Shown here: positions 8,753 through 17,433 of the stretch, in pieces | Position numbering within the stretch: position 1 is the stretch's first letter | How the letters are laid out: the number at the start of each line of letters is the position of its first letter | NCBI RefSeq assembly: GCF_900101675.1 | Contig: NZ_FNKG01000001.1 | Span: 372,001 to 436,000, forward strand | From: Curtobacterium sp. UNCCL20 | Lineage (GTDB): Bacteria > Actinomycetota > Actinomycetes > Actinomycetales > Microbacteriaceae | Length of the DNA: 64,000 nt | Reading direction: 5' to 3' | Notes under the pieces: generated by a model | The model's database searches: none | What the model was told of the DNA's origin: nothing | What the model saw: the letters and a program-made list of their open reading frames with translations, nothing else | Made by a program: the position numbers and the translations under genes

Positions 8753-9556
8753 CCGGGACGACCTGACGGGTCTCGCACCCCGGCGGAGCGCCGTCAGGTA
8801 CAACCGGTGCGCCGTGATCACCAGCGCCAGCCACGCCAGCCCGAGCGCCCACGCCGCCAGCACGTCCGTCAGCCAGTGGTGCCCGAGGAACACACGGGAC
8901 GCCCCCACCGACAGGACGAACAGGGTGCCCACGGTGATCGTCCACACCCGGGTCGCGGTGCGGGACTGCCGGAGGATCAGCAGGTACACGATCGTGCCGA
9001 CGATCACGGTGGCGTTGAGGGTGTGGCCGGACGGGAACGACGGCGAGTGCTCGTACGGCGGCACGGCATCGGAGAGCGGCGGCCGCGCCCGACCGATGAG
9101 GTCCTTGCCCGCGACCGTCATGAGCAGCGACCCGGCGCTCGCCGACACGAGGAGCACGAGGGGTGTCCACGCCCGCCGTTGGATGGTGAACCCGACCAGG
9201 AAGCCGAGCGCGACGATGGGCATCCCGATGGTGCCCGCGATGTCGGTCCACCACGTGACGACGGTGTCGAGGGTGGGTGACCGGAGCGTCAGCATCCAGG
9301 TGAGCACCGGCCGGTCGAGCGCGGCGACGTCGTCGGACTCCCGCACGGCGTCGTACACCTCGGACGCGACCCAGGTGGCGGTGGCGGCCACGCCGATGCC
9401 GATCAGCAGGGTGACGACGAGGAGCGGCAGCGCACCCCAGCGGTGCCCGGCGCGCGCCCACTGCTCGGCGCCGGCTCGACCGGCGCGTGTGCGCCAGGTG
9501 GTCAGGTCGACGTCACCGACACGGCGGTCGGGTTCCTCGGAGTGTTCCGGTTGCAT
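8750..9556 (-). CDS. PAP2-family membrane phosphatase
   Basis: The 268-residue membrane protein carries the three phosphatase motifs of the PAP2 superfamily in order: KDLIGRARP, PSFPSGH and SRVFLGHHWLTDV. Several transmembrane helices surround them. Likely substrates are lipid or polyprenyl (pyro)phosphates at the outer membrane face; the particular substrate is not determined by sequence. The ATG at 9556 lies 6 nt after CAGGCT. Its stop is 10 bp upstream of the kinase start on the same strand. Confidence 0.88.
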   Translation of the reverse strand: MQPEHSEEPDRRVGDVDLTTWRTRAGRAGAEQWARAGHRWGALPLLVVTLLIGIGVAATATWVASEVYDAVRESDDVAALDRPVLTWMLTLRSPTLDTVVTWWTDIAGTIGMPIVALGFLVGFTIQRRAWTPLVLLVSASAGSLLMTVAGKDLIGRARPPLSDAVPPYEHSPSFPSGHTLNATVIVGTIVYLLILRQSRTATRVWTITVGTLFVLSVGASRVFLGHHWLTDVLAAWALGLAWLALVITAHRLYLTALRRGARPVRSSR

Positions 9557-9607
9557 CGGACCAGCCTGCCCGAGGACTGATGTGCGTGGCGGATGCGTGA
9601 GCGGCAA

Positions 9608-9660
9608 GTGCCCCGCGGGCGCCTGCGCGAGCGGGCGGGTGCCCCGCGGGCGCCTGCGCG
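9608..9660. repeat. 22-bp direct repeat in an intergenic gap
   Basis: The 22-bp unit starting GTGCCCCGCGGGCGCCTG occurs at 9608-9629 and 9639-9660, a 31-bp period, between the polymerase-like gene and the PAP2 gene. Each copy has a small CCCGCGGG palindrome. Confidence 0.6.
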
Positions 9661-9674
9661 TCCGGTTCGCGCCG

Positions 9675-11360
9675 TCAGTCCTTCGCCGACCCGTAGTCGT
9701 CGACGATCGAGACCGACAGCGGGAACACCACCGGGAAGTCCCGGAAGAGCAGACGCCCGGCATCGGCGGCCGCGGCCCGTACCTGCTCGGCCACCCACTC
9801 GGCGTGCTCGGCCGGGGTGTGCACCACGATCTCGTCGTGCACGAAGAACACCAGGTGCGGGCCGTCCGTCACCCGGCCCGGGAACCGCCCCGCCAGCCGC
9901 GACCGCAGCGACCCCATCCACGCCAACGCCCACTCGGCCGCGGTCCCCTGCACGATGAAGTTCCGGGTGAACCGCCCCCAGCTCCGGGCGCGGGACTCCA
10001 CCGCCCGCTGCATCGCCGGGGTCCCCTCGACGGTGTACGCCTGGTTGCGCGCCTCGAACCAGGAGGCGTCCGGAACCGGCGACGTCCGGCCGAGCAGCGT
10101 CGTCACCGGTTCGCCGCGCTCCCCCGCCCGTGCCGCGCGCTCGACCAGCCCGAGCGCGTCCGGGAACGCCCGCGCCAGCCGCGGCACGAGCCTGCCGCCC
10201 TCGCCCTGGGTCGCCCCGTACATCGCCCCGAGCATGGCGCCCTTCGCCTGCTGCCGCGTCTCGACCGCCCCGGAGGCCACGACCCCGTCGTACAGGTCCC
10301 GCCCGTCGCCCGCGGTCGCCATCGCCCGGTCGCCGGCCATCGCCGCGAGGACCCGGGGCTCCAGCTGCGCCGCGTCCGCCACGACGAACCGCCACCCGTC
10401 GTCTGCCACCACCGCGGGCCGCACGAGCTTCGGCAGCTGCATCGCTCCCCCGCCGTCCGCCGCCCAGCGCCCGGTCACGACCCCGCCGACCAGGTACTTC
10501 GGGTGGAACCGTCCGTCCTGCACCCACTCGTCGAGCCAGGTCCAGCCGTTCGCCGTCAGCAGCCGGGCGAGTCGCTTGTACTCGAGGAGCGGCTCGATCA
10601 CGGGGTGCTCGATCTCCTGCAGCTCCCACTTCCGCGTGCTGGTCACCATGAGCCCGGCCCGGCGCAGCGACTTCAGGACGTCGGCGGGCGAATCCGGGTT
10701 CAGCGCCGGGTCCCCGAGGCGCTCCCGGACGACGACGGCGATCTCCTCAAGCCGCCGGGGCCGCACACCGTACGGCACGCGCGGGCCGAGCGCGTCCTCG
10801 AGCAACCGCTCGTGCACGTCCGCGCGCCACGGCAGACCAGCGTGGAACATCTCCGCAGCGACGAGTGCACCGGCGGACTCGGCGGTGAGCAGCAGGCGGA
10901 GTGCGCTCGGTGCGCTCGATCCGGCCACTGCGTCGAGCTGCGCGCGGAGTTCCGTGACCGGGTCCAGCGTGTCGTCCGGAGGGGCGACCTGGAACAGCGC
11001 GTCGTCGAAGAGCTGCGCCTGCGTCGGACGGGTGACCCGGGCCTCCTGGGCAGGGACGTCCCATGCGTCAGCGGGAGCCGCAGCGAGTGCGGAACCACGC
11101 GCGGACAGGGCGGACCGCAGGATGCGGCGGCAGAGCCGGAGGTCGATGCAGCGCCCGACCCGGCCGCCGGCCGCCAGCACGGGCGGGTACCAGCGCGCGG
11201 TGTCGTCCCAGACCCAGCGCACGTCCGGTGCGTCCCGCGACGCGATGAAGGCCTGGAGGCGCGGCTCGTCCACCCGGATCGGCTCGCCGTCCGGGGTCCC
11301 CGCGTCGGTCAGGGGCGTCGCGAGGACGCCGCCGTCGACGCGGCGGAGGACGAGGTGCAC
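9675..11360 (-). CDS. Family A DNA polymerase-like protein (bifunctional 3'-5' exonuclease/polymerase type)
   Basis: The 561-residue protein resembles the polymerase domain of PolA without a 5' nuclease domain. Motif A (D329-AAQLEPR), motif B (R369-x3-K to Y381-G) and motif C (H508-D-E) are intact, so polymerase chemistry is plausible. The N-terminal 170 residues match a degenerate 3'-5' exonuclease region. Actinobacteria often carry this second, shorter PolA-like protein; its role is not settled. The GTG start at 11360 has CATGAT 6 nt upstream. It is a stand-alone gene. Confidence 0.82.
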   Translation of the reverse strand: MHLVLRRVDGGVLATPLTDAGTPDGEPIRVDEPRLQAFIASRDAPDVRWVWDDTARWYPPVLAAGGRVGRCIDLRLCRRILRSALSARGSALAAAPADAWDVPAQEARVTRPTQAQLFDDALFQVAPPDDTLDPVTELRAQLDAVAGSSAPSALRLLLTAESAGALVAAEMFHAGLPWRADVHERLLEDALGPRVPYGVRPRRLEEIAVVVRERLGDPALNPDSPADVLKSLRRAGLMVTSTRKWELQEIEHPVIEPLLEYKRLARLLTANGWTWLDEWVQDGRFHPKYLVGGVVTGRWAADGGGAMQLPKLVRPAVVADDGWRFVVADAAQLEPRVLAAMAGDRAMATAGDGRDLYDGVVASGAVETRQQAKGAMLGAMYGATQGEGGRLVPRLARAFPDALGLVERAARAGERGEPVTTLLGRTSPVPDASWFEARNQAYTVEGTPAMQRAVESRARSWGRFTRNFIVQGTAAEWALAWMGSLRSRLAGRFPGRVTDGPHLVFFVHDEIVVHTPAEHAEWVAEQVRAAAADAGRLLFRDFPVVFPLSVSIVDDYGSAKD

Positions 11361-11385
11361 GGAACGATCATGCCGTGCCCCACCG

Positions 11386-11565
11386 TCAGTCGAGTTCGAC
11401 GGTCTCCGCGGTCGGCGCGTTGCTCTGGACGGAGGCGATGCCGTTCTTCGCTCCGGCCTTGCTCGCGTACCCCTCGGAGGTGGCGATGACTTCGCCGTTG
11501 CCCGCCTTCAGGTGGAAGCGGTACTCCCCCTTGGCGTCGGTCCAGATCTCGAACTTCCCGGCCAT
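11386..11565 (-). CDS. DUF1508 (YegP-like) protein
   Basis: This 59-residue protein has the compact YegP fold signature: FEIWTDAKGEYRFHLKAGNGEVIATSEGY, then KAGAKNGIASV. Function of the family is unknown. The ATG at 11565 is preceded by a GAGGAG-like ribosome site, so unlike many neighbours it has a leader. Confidence 0.85.
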   Translation of the reverse strand: MAGKFEIWTDAKGEYRFHLKAGNGEVIATSEGYASKAGAKNGIASVQSNAPTAETVELD

Positions 11566-11656
11566 GTCGACTCCTCGCGCCGATCCGATGGTGCTCGCTG
11601 TCCGCAGAACGCGGCTCATCTCGGACGCTACTGCCTCGACCGGCTGCGCGGAAGAG

Positions 11657-11968
11657 TCAGTCCTCGTCGGTGGCCCCGCCGGTGGCCTGCCCGGCACCCC
11701 GGCCGGCGCCCCCGCCGGTGGCCTCGCTGGCGCCCTGCCCGCGTCCCTGGCCGTCGTCGGTGGCCTTCCGGAGGGTGCCACCGGGCCGGACCGCGGCGCT
11801 GTCGGCGACGTCGATGCGGACGTCGCCGTCGGCGGCCCGGGAGACCTCCACCCGGGGGTCGGCGTCGTGCTCGTCGGAGCCGGACATGCGGCGGAAGGTG
11901 TCCTGGCGTCGTTCCTCGAAGGACATGTCGACGCCGTCGTCGAGGTGGTCACGGTCGGGCTCGTTCAT
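11657..11968 (-). CDS. Hypothetical protein with Gly-rich tail
   Basis: The 103-residue product is polar and acidic in its first half (MNEPDRDHLDDGVDMSFEERR) and ends in Gly/Ala/Thr repeats (GGGAGRGAGQATGG). No domain or membrane segment is seen. The start is supported by TAGCGT 7 nt upstream at 11976-11981. Function unknown. Confidence 0.6.
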   Translation of the reverse strand: MNEPDRDHLDDGVDMSFEERRQDTFRRMSGSDEHDADPRVEVSRAADGDVRIDVADSAAVRPGGTLRKATDDGQGRGQGASEATGGGAGRGAGQATGGATDED

Positions 11969-11975
11969 GGCGCCG

Positions 11976-11981
11976 ACGCTA
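11976..11981 (-). promoter_or_regulatory. -10 box, leaderless, for the 103-residue protein
   Basis: TAGCGT lies 7 nt before the ATG at 11968. It overlaps the stop region of the acyltransferase gene upstream. Confidence 0.45.
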
Positions 11982-12824
11982 CGCCGGGTCCACGGGTGCG
12001 GTGCCGGTGCGGACGGTCCAGTGCTCCCCCGCGCGCCACCGATCGAGGACCGCGGTCTCGAGGCGGTTCCGAGGGACTGCCCGGCGTGCCGCGGCGAGCG
12101 TCGTCCCGAAGACGAACTTCGCGACGCTGTCGTCTCCCTCGGCGGCGTCGTCCGGACCGCCTGGATCGAGGCGGAACCGGCTGGCGAACCGGGCCGTGTT
12201 CGACCGGGGTCCGAGGACCGCCGGGAGCCCCGGGTCGAGGAACCACGAGCGGCACTGCCACCGCTCTGCGACCGTTCCCGTGTCCTTGTCGGTGTCGGTG
12301 TCCGCGTCTGGGTCTGGGTCTGCGTCTGCGTTCTGGGTGAGTTCCGCGAGGAGTTCCGGCGCAGCGGCGAACGATCGGTCGCAGTCGTCGGGGACGAGCG
12401 GGCCGCCCTCGGGGACGTGCACGCCCCAGGCCGGATGGCCGTCGCTCGTGACCACCCCCATCTCGAACTGCAGCCGCCCCACCGCCACGACCCGCGCGGT
12501 GAGGACCGAGCAGAACCAGTCGAGGCCGGTCCCCCGGAGTCCGTACCGACCGAGCTTCCGGTCGACGTCGGCCACGCTGTCAGCGGCCTGCTCGGACGTT
12601 GCTCCGTGCGCGCGCAGCCAGGACTGGGTCACGGGCCGGACCGCCCGGATCGCCGTGACCAGGGCGGTGTCCCGCTGCGGGACCGACAGGTGCGCGACGC
12701 TGGACTCGAGGGACGCCGCCAGCGCGCCGACGTCGGGGAGCGTGCCGACCGCGGCGAGGAGGATCGCCTCGGGGGTGGTGGTCGCTGCAGCACCGTCCGG
12801 GACTGCGGTCGGAGGTCCTCCCAC
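11979..12824 (-). CDS. GNAT_C-type acyltransferase-domain protein in a sugar ABC operon
   Basis: The 281-residue protein resembles the two-domain actinobacterial family with an N-acyltransferase N-terminal region and a GNAT-like C-terminal region: GRLQFEMGVV, HVPEGGPLVPDDCDRSFAAA, then SWFLDPGLPAVLGPRSNTARFASRF. Substrate is unknown. Its GTG start overlaps the permease stop by one base (12824), so it is translated as the last gene of the sugar transporter operon. A low-complexity Asp/Pro/Thr insert (residues about 165-184) is coded by hexanucleotide repeats. Confidence 0.7.
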   Translation of the reverse strand: MGGPPTAVPDGAAATTTPEAILLAAVGTLPDVGALAASLESSVAHLSVPQRDTALVTAIRAVRPVTQSWLRAHGATSEQAADSVADVDRKLGRYGLRGTGLDWFCSVLTARVVAVGRLQFEMGVVTSDGHPAWGVHVPEGGPLVPDDCDRSFAAAPELLAELTQNADADPDPDADTDTDKDTGTVAERWQCRSWFLDPGLPAVLGPRSNTARFASRFRLDPGGPDDAAEGDDSVAKFVFGTTLAAARRAVPRNRLETAVLDRWRAGEHWTVRTGTAPVDPA

Positions 12825-13684
12825 TACTTCAGGCCCGACGAAGCGAGGCCGTCCATCACGCGCCGCTGGAGCACGATGAACATGATCAGGACGGGTGCCA
12901 TCGCCATGAGGCTGGCGGCCATGAGCACCGGGTAGTCGATCGTCCGGTCGCTCGACAGGGTGGCGAGGCCCGCCGCGAGGGGCATGTCCTCGGCCCGGGT
13001 CGACACGACGAGCGGCCACAGCAGCTCGTTCCACGACCAGAGCACCGTGGTGATCGCGAGCACGCTGATCGACGGCCGGGCGAGCGGCAGCATGATCCGC
13101 CAGAACGTCTGGAACGGGTTGGCACCGTCCATCCGCGCTGCCTCCTCGAGTTCCGGTGGCAGGTTGAGGAACGCGGTCCGCATCAGGAACGTGCCGAAGG
13201 CGCTGAACAGGCCGGGGGCCACGATCCCCATCAGGGTGTCGAGCCAGCCGAGGTTCTGCACGATCTGGTACTGCGAGATGAGGTACACCTGCGACGGCAC
13301 CAGCAGGATCGACAGCACGATGCCGAGCAGGATCGCCCGACCCCGGAACCGCATCCGGGCGAACGCGTACCCGGCGAGGGTGCACAGGACGATCTGCGCG
13401 ATGGTCCGGATCACCGTGACCATCACCGAGGTCCCGAGCTGGCTGAGGAACGGCAGCCGCTCGAAGACCTGTGCGAAGTTCTGCCACTGCAGCTCCCCCG
13501 GCCAGAACGTCGGTGTGACCGACTGCACCTGCGCGTTCGTGGACAGCGACATGATGATCTGCCACAGGAACGGGAAGGCCATCACGAAGCCGCCGACCCC
13601 GAGGACCACGTGGATCCACCAGTGGCTGCCGCCCCGCCGGCCCGGACGCCGGGCTGCCCTCGTCGAGCTGGTCATCGCGGTCAT
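12824..13684 (-). CDS. Sugar ABC transporter permease, MalG type
   Basis: This 286-residue inner-membrane permease has six predicted helices and the EAA loop ELEEAARMDGANPFQTFWRIMLP that docks the ATPase. It overlaps the MalF-type permease by 4 nt (ATGA). It pairs with the permease and binding protein upstream to import a carbohydrate, probably an amino sugar or its oligomer given the neighbouring catabolic genes. No ATPase gene is present, so a shared MsiK-like ATPase is inferred. Confidence 0.92.
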   Translation of the reverse strand: MTAMTSSTRAARRPGRRGGSHWWIHVVLGVGGFVMAFPFLWQIIMSLSTNAQVQSVTPTFWPGELQWQNFAQVFERLPFLSQLGTSVMVTVIRTIAQIVLCTLAGYAFARMRFRGRAILLGIVLSILLVPSQVYLISQYQIVQNLGWLDTLMGIVAPGLFSAFGTFLMRTAFLNLPPELEEAARMDGANPFQTFWRIMLPLARPSISVLAITTVLWSWNELLWPLVVSTRAEDMPLAAGLATLSSDRTIDYPVLMAASLMAMAPVLIMFIVLQRRVMDGLASSGLK

Positions 13685-14670
13685 GCCTGCACCCATCTCT
13701 TCTGCACGCGGAACTGCACGAGGGTGACGATGCCGATGAGCACGAAGATCACCATCGCGATCGCAGCCGCGAAGCCCTTGTCGTTGTCGATGAACCCGGC
13801 GCTGTAGAAGTAGAAGACGAGCGACATCGTCTTCGGGATCACCGGGTTGGTGCTGCCGAGGATCGCGTAGAGCAGGTCGAACAGCTGGAAGCTCGAGATC
13901 GTCGTGACGATCACCACGAAGAAGATGCTCGGGCTGAGCAACGGGACGGTGACCGAGCGGAACTGGCGCCACCGCGATGCTCCGTCGAGCTCAGCGGCCT
14001 CGTACAGCTCCGGCGGGATGTCCTTGAGCCCCGCGCCGAGGATGATCATCGAGAAGCCGAGGGACGACCACAGCCCCACCAGGGAGACGGCGAGGAGCGC
14101 GAACCCCGGCGTCGAGATCCAGTAGGGACCGTCGATGCCGAAGCGTCCGAGGAACCAGTTCACGATCCCGTAGTCGCCGTTGAACATGATCCGCCAGACC
14201 AGGGCGATCGCGGCGGGCATCGCCACGTACGGCAGGAAGAACAGCACCCGGTAGAACTGGGCGAACCGCAGGCCCGTGGTGTTGAGCAGGCTGGCCAGCC
14301 ACACCGCGATCGGGATGCCGAGCAGGACGATCACCGTGTAGATCACCGTGTTGAGCAGCGACTGGTAGAGCTGCGGGTCGGAGAGCAACCGGACGTAGTT
14401 CGCCACCCCGCTGAAGGTCGCCCCGCCGAAGACGCCCCACGAGGTGAACGAGTACCAGAACGTCTGGATGATCGGCCAGATGTAGAACGTGGCGACGCCG
14501 ACGAGCAGCGGGAGGACGAAGAGCCACGGCCAGAAGCCGTCGGTTCGTCGCGGGGGTCGTCCGGCCCGTGGTGCGTCGGGCAGCTCGGTCCCCGGGGCCC
14601 CCGGCCCGGACGCACGCTGCGTCCGGGCCGGGGTGCCCGTGGCGGGGTTCCGCTCGGTGTGGATGGTCAT
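13681..14670 (-). CDS. Sugar ABC transporter permease, MalF type
   Basis: The 329-residue permease has a Pro-rich cytoplasmic N-terminus of about 45 residues, six helices and the EAA loop ELYEAAELDGASRWRQFRSVTVP. It lies 25 bp after the binding protein gene and is coupled by a 4-nt overlap to the MalG-type permease. Confidence 0.92.
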   Translation of the reverse strand: MTIHTERNPATGTPARTQRASGPGAPGTELPDAPRAGRPPRRTDGFWPWLFVLPLLVGVATFYIWPIIQTFWYSFTSWGVFGGATFSGVANYVRLLSDPQLYQSLLNTVIYTVIVLLGIPIAVWLASLLNTTGLRFAQFYRVLFFLPYVAMPAAIALVWRIMFNGDYGIVNWFLGRFGIDGPYWISTPGFALLAVSLVGLWSSLGFSMIILGAGLKDIPPELYEAAELDGASRWRQFRSVTVPLLSPSIFFVVIVTTISSFQLFDLLYAILGSTNPVIPKTMSLVFYFYSAGFIDNDKGFAAAIAMVIFVLIGIVTLVQFRVQKRWVQA

Positions 14671-14695
14671 CAGGGCTCCCGGACGCCGGCCGGCG

Positions 14696-16021
14696 TCACT
14701 TCTCCTTGCCGAGAGCGGTGTCCATCTTCGTGGCGAGGTCCTTCGCCACCTGGTCGACCGGGGTGGACCCGTCGAAGGCACTCGGCAGGAGGTTCGTCTC
14801 GAGGGTGTTCCACGCCGCGGTGTTCTTCGAGACCGGCAGCGGCTTGGCGTAGTCGACGGCGTCGAGGAAGACCTGGAGGTCAGCGTCCGGCATCGTCTTC
14901 GTGAAGGCGTCCTGCGTGCCCTCGTACGCGGGGATCACCGCACCCATGTCGCCCTGCTGCTGCTGGGCCTGCTTGCTCGCGAGGTAGACCTGCAGCGCCT
15001 GTGCGGCCACCTTGTTCTTCGAGTTCGCGGAGACGACGTTCGAGACGCCGTGGATGACCGTCGCCTGCTCCTTGCCCTTCGGCAGCGGGTAGACGACGAC
15101 GTCCTTCTCGAGGTCCGTGCCGGTCAGTGCCGACCGGAACCAGCTGCCGCCCTGGTACATCGCGAGCTTGCCCGACGTGAACCACTGGTCCGCGGTGGTG
15201 TCGGTGAGCTGCTTGATCGAGGGCGATGCCCCCGACTTGATCAGGTCGGTCCAGAACTGCAAGCCCTTCTCGGCCGCAGCCGAGTCGTACTCGGAGGTCT
15301 TGCCGGACTTGTCGATCACGTTGCCGCCGGCCTGGAAGATCGTGTCGTAGTAGGTCGTCTGGCCGTCCATGCCACCGGCCGCTCCGTAGGCGCCGTCGGC
15401 GTGCAGCTTCTCGGAGAGCTCGGCACCGGTCTTCTGGAAGTCGTCCCAGGTCCAGTCCTTCGAGGGCATGGCGACCCCGGCCTTCGCGAACAGCGCCTTG
15501 TTCATCCAGACCCCGATCGTGTCGAAGTCCTTCGGGACGCCGTACTGGGTGCCGTCGTACGTGTACAGGTCGTTGAGCGCGGAGGAGTACTCGTCCGGCT
15601 TGATCGCGCCGGCCTTCACCTCGCCCGTGATCGGCGCGATCTTGCCGTTGGCCGCGTACAGCTGGAAGTTCGGGCCGTTCATCCAGAACAGGTCCGGGAG
15701 GGTGTTGCTGGAGCCCTGCGTCTGGAGCTTGGTCCAGTAGCTGGCGAACGGCGTGACGTCCACGTTCACCTTGATGTCCGGGTACTCCTCGTTGAAGCCC
15801 GTGAGGTTCGCCTTGATCGCCTTGACCTGGTTCTCGTCCCAGACGGCGTAGGTCAGGGTCGCCTTGGTGTCCTTGGAGGCCTTCTCGTAGTCGCTGCCGG
15901 AGCTGGCGGCGCCGGACGAGGTACTGCAGCCGGCGAGGAGCGCGACCGCGCCGATCGCGGCGACGGCGCCGAGGAGCGCGCGGCGACGGCCACGGCCCTT
16001 CGCGGGGGTGGGTGCGGGCAT
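14696..16021 (-). CDS. Sugar ABC transporter substrate-binding lipoprotein
   Basis: The 441-residue extracytoplasmic solute-binding protein (family 1) has a lipoprotein signal ending LLAGC, with the lipidated Cys at residue 32. AAAGGAC lies upstream of the ATG as ribosome site. It delivers a carbohydrate to the two permeases downstream. The preceding oxidoreductase gene ends only 22 bp away, so both are probably in one transcript. Confidence 0.93.
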   Translation of the reverse strand: MPAPTPAKGRGRRRALLGAVAAIGAVALLAGCSTSSGAASSGSDYEKASKDTKATLTYAVWDENQVKAIKANLTGFNEEYPDIKVNVDVTPFASYWTKLQTQGSSNTLPDLFWMNGPNFQLYAANGKIAPITGEVKAGAIKPDEYSSALNDLYTYDGTQYGVPKDFDTIGVWMNKALFAKAGVAMPSKDWTWDDFQKTGAELSEKLHADGAYGAAGGMDGQTTYYDTIFQAGGNVIDKSGKTSEYDSAAAEKGLQFWTDLIKSGASPSIKQLTDTTADQWFTSGKLAMYQGGSWFRSALTGTDLEKDVVVYPLPKGKEQATVIHGVSNVVSANSKNKVAAQALQVYLASKQAQQQQGDMGAVIPAYEGTQDAFTKTMPDADLQVFLDAVDYAKPLPVSKNTAAWNTLETNLLPSAFDGSTPVDQVAKDLATKMDTALGKEK

Positions 16022-16043
16022 CGGGTGTCCTTTCGCGAGTCCG

Positions 16044-17258
16044 TCAGCGGGTGACGGCCGGGGTGGGAGTACTGAAGTGTGCGATCGTCGCCGCCGGGAG
16101 CGGCGGGACGTCGATGGGGACCGAGCCGCTGCGGAGCGACCGGGTCGCCAGGGCTCCGGCCGCGACGGCGGCGCGGGCGGCGATCGGCGAGAGCGTCGTC
16201 GGCTCACCCAGGGCGACGTGACGGAGGAACTCGGTCATCGTCACGAGGTCGGCGTCGGCGTGGCCGGAGTCGACCCCGTCGATCGGGTACTCGCGGTCTC
16301 CCGCGACGTCCCAGCCGCGGCGGTGCGTCCAGACCTTGACGACGCCACCACCGGTGTCCCCGATGTTCTCGAGGCGGCCCTCGGTCCCGATGACCGTGTA
16401 GTTGCGCCAGTAGTCCGGCGTGAAGTGGCACTGCTCGTAGCTCGCCTGCACACCGTTGTCGAGCGTCATCATGACCATCGAGAGGTCCTCGACGTCGACC
16501 ACGGGGTTGAGGCCGGTCTGGGCGAGCGGCGGCCAGTTCTCGAGCGAGAACCAGTCCCCCATGAGCTCGCCGCTGCGGTCGCGACGGTCCGTGACGTCGC
16601 CGTACACCGACAGGGACCCCATCCCCACGACCCGGGCGGTGTCGCCGCCGCCGAGTGCGTGGATCACGTCGAGGTCGTGGCTGGCCTTCTGCAGGAGCAG
16701 GGAGTTCACCTTCGCGCGGTCGGCGTGCCAGTCCTTGAAGTAGTAGTCCCCGCCGTTCCCGACGAAGTGCCGGCACCACACGGCCTTCACCTCGCCGATC
16801 TCACCGCGGGCGATGACCTCACGCATGAGCCGCACGACCGCCGCGTGCCGGAAGTTGTGGCCGACGTAGAGCGGTGTGCCGGTCTCCGCGGCGGCGGCCA
16901 GCACGGCATCGGCGTCCTCGACGGTGACCGCAAGGGGCTTCTCGAGGTAGACGGCGATGCCCGCCCGGAGCAGGTCGATGGCGATCGCGGCGTGGGTCCA
17001 GTCGGGCGTCGTCACGATCGCCGCGTCGACCGCTCCGGCGAGGTCTCCGTGCTGCTCGACCACGAGGGCGTCCGGGTACTCGGCCTGAGCACGCTCGCGC
17101 CCCTGCGCGGTGACCTCCGCGACGGCGACGACCCGTGCCTCCAGGTCGGATGCGGCACCCGCCGCCTCTGCCACGTGGCGGGCGATCGCCGCCCGCTGTC
17201 CCATGCCGACGATGCCCACTCGGAGTGGTCGTCTGGTTCCCGCGTCGCCCATGCTCAT
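16044..17258 (-). CDS. Gfo/Idh/MocA-family sugar oxidoreductase
   Basis: The 404-residue protein has the NAD(P) loop VGIVGMGQRA near the N-terminus and the conserved EKPLAVT lysine-proline segment, followed by the C-terminal beta-sheet domain. Such enzymes oxidise or epimerise sugars. It leads the importer operon, so its substrate is probably the imported sugar. The ATG at 17258 is chosen for AAGGAAG 5-6 nt upstream; a second ATG lies two codons later. Confidence 0.85.
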   Translation of the reverse strand: MSMGDAGTRRPLRVGIVGMGQRAAIARHVAEAAGAASDLEARVVAVAEVTAQGRERAQAEYPDALVVEQHGDLAGAVDAAIVTTPDWTHAAIAIDLLRAGIAVYLEKPLAVTVEDADAVLAAAAETGTPLYVGHNFRHAAVVRLMREVIARGEIGEVKAVWCRHFVGNGGDYYFKDWHADRAKVNSLLLQKASHDLDVIHALGGGDTARVVGMGSLSVYGDVTDRRDRSGELMGDWFSLENWPPLAQTGLNPVVDVEDLSMVMMTLDNGVQASYEQCHFTPDYWRNYTVIGTEGRLENIGDTGGGVVKVWTHRRGWDVAGDREYPIDGVDSGHADADLVTMTEFLRHVALGEPTTLSPIAARAAVAAGALATRSLRSGSVPIDVPPLPAATIAHFSTPTPAVTR

Positions 17259-17274
17259 CTCGCTTCCTTGCGTG

Positions 17275-17316
17275 ATTGTGACGCCCATGATGCCCAATCG
17301 ATCATGAATGCACAAT
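17275..17316. promoter_or_regulatory. Nested inverted repeat, putative DeoR operator
   Basis: ATTGTG (17275-17280) pairs with CACAAT (17311-17316), and CATGAT (17286-17291) pairs with ATCATG (17301-17306), almost concentrically. It lies just upstream of the importer operon. The word ATCGATCA within it recurs at 18318-18325 between the regulator and the catabolic operon. Confidence 0.5.
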
Positions 17317-17433
17317 AGGCGCTCAGAGAACGCTCATGGGGAGGCTGTGGATGGTTTTACACGATCGAAACCTCGTCCACAGGCGCCGGGCGAGGAGTCC
17401 CCCGGTTGGCAGACCGCTCGGTCGGCGGACCGC

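Noticed and set aside
8814..12879. Open frames of about 890 and 1020 codons on the plus strand
   Set aside because: They lie opposite the PAP2, polymerase-like and acyltransferase genes and code low-complexity Arg/Ser/Pro text without any family motif.
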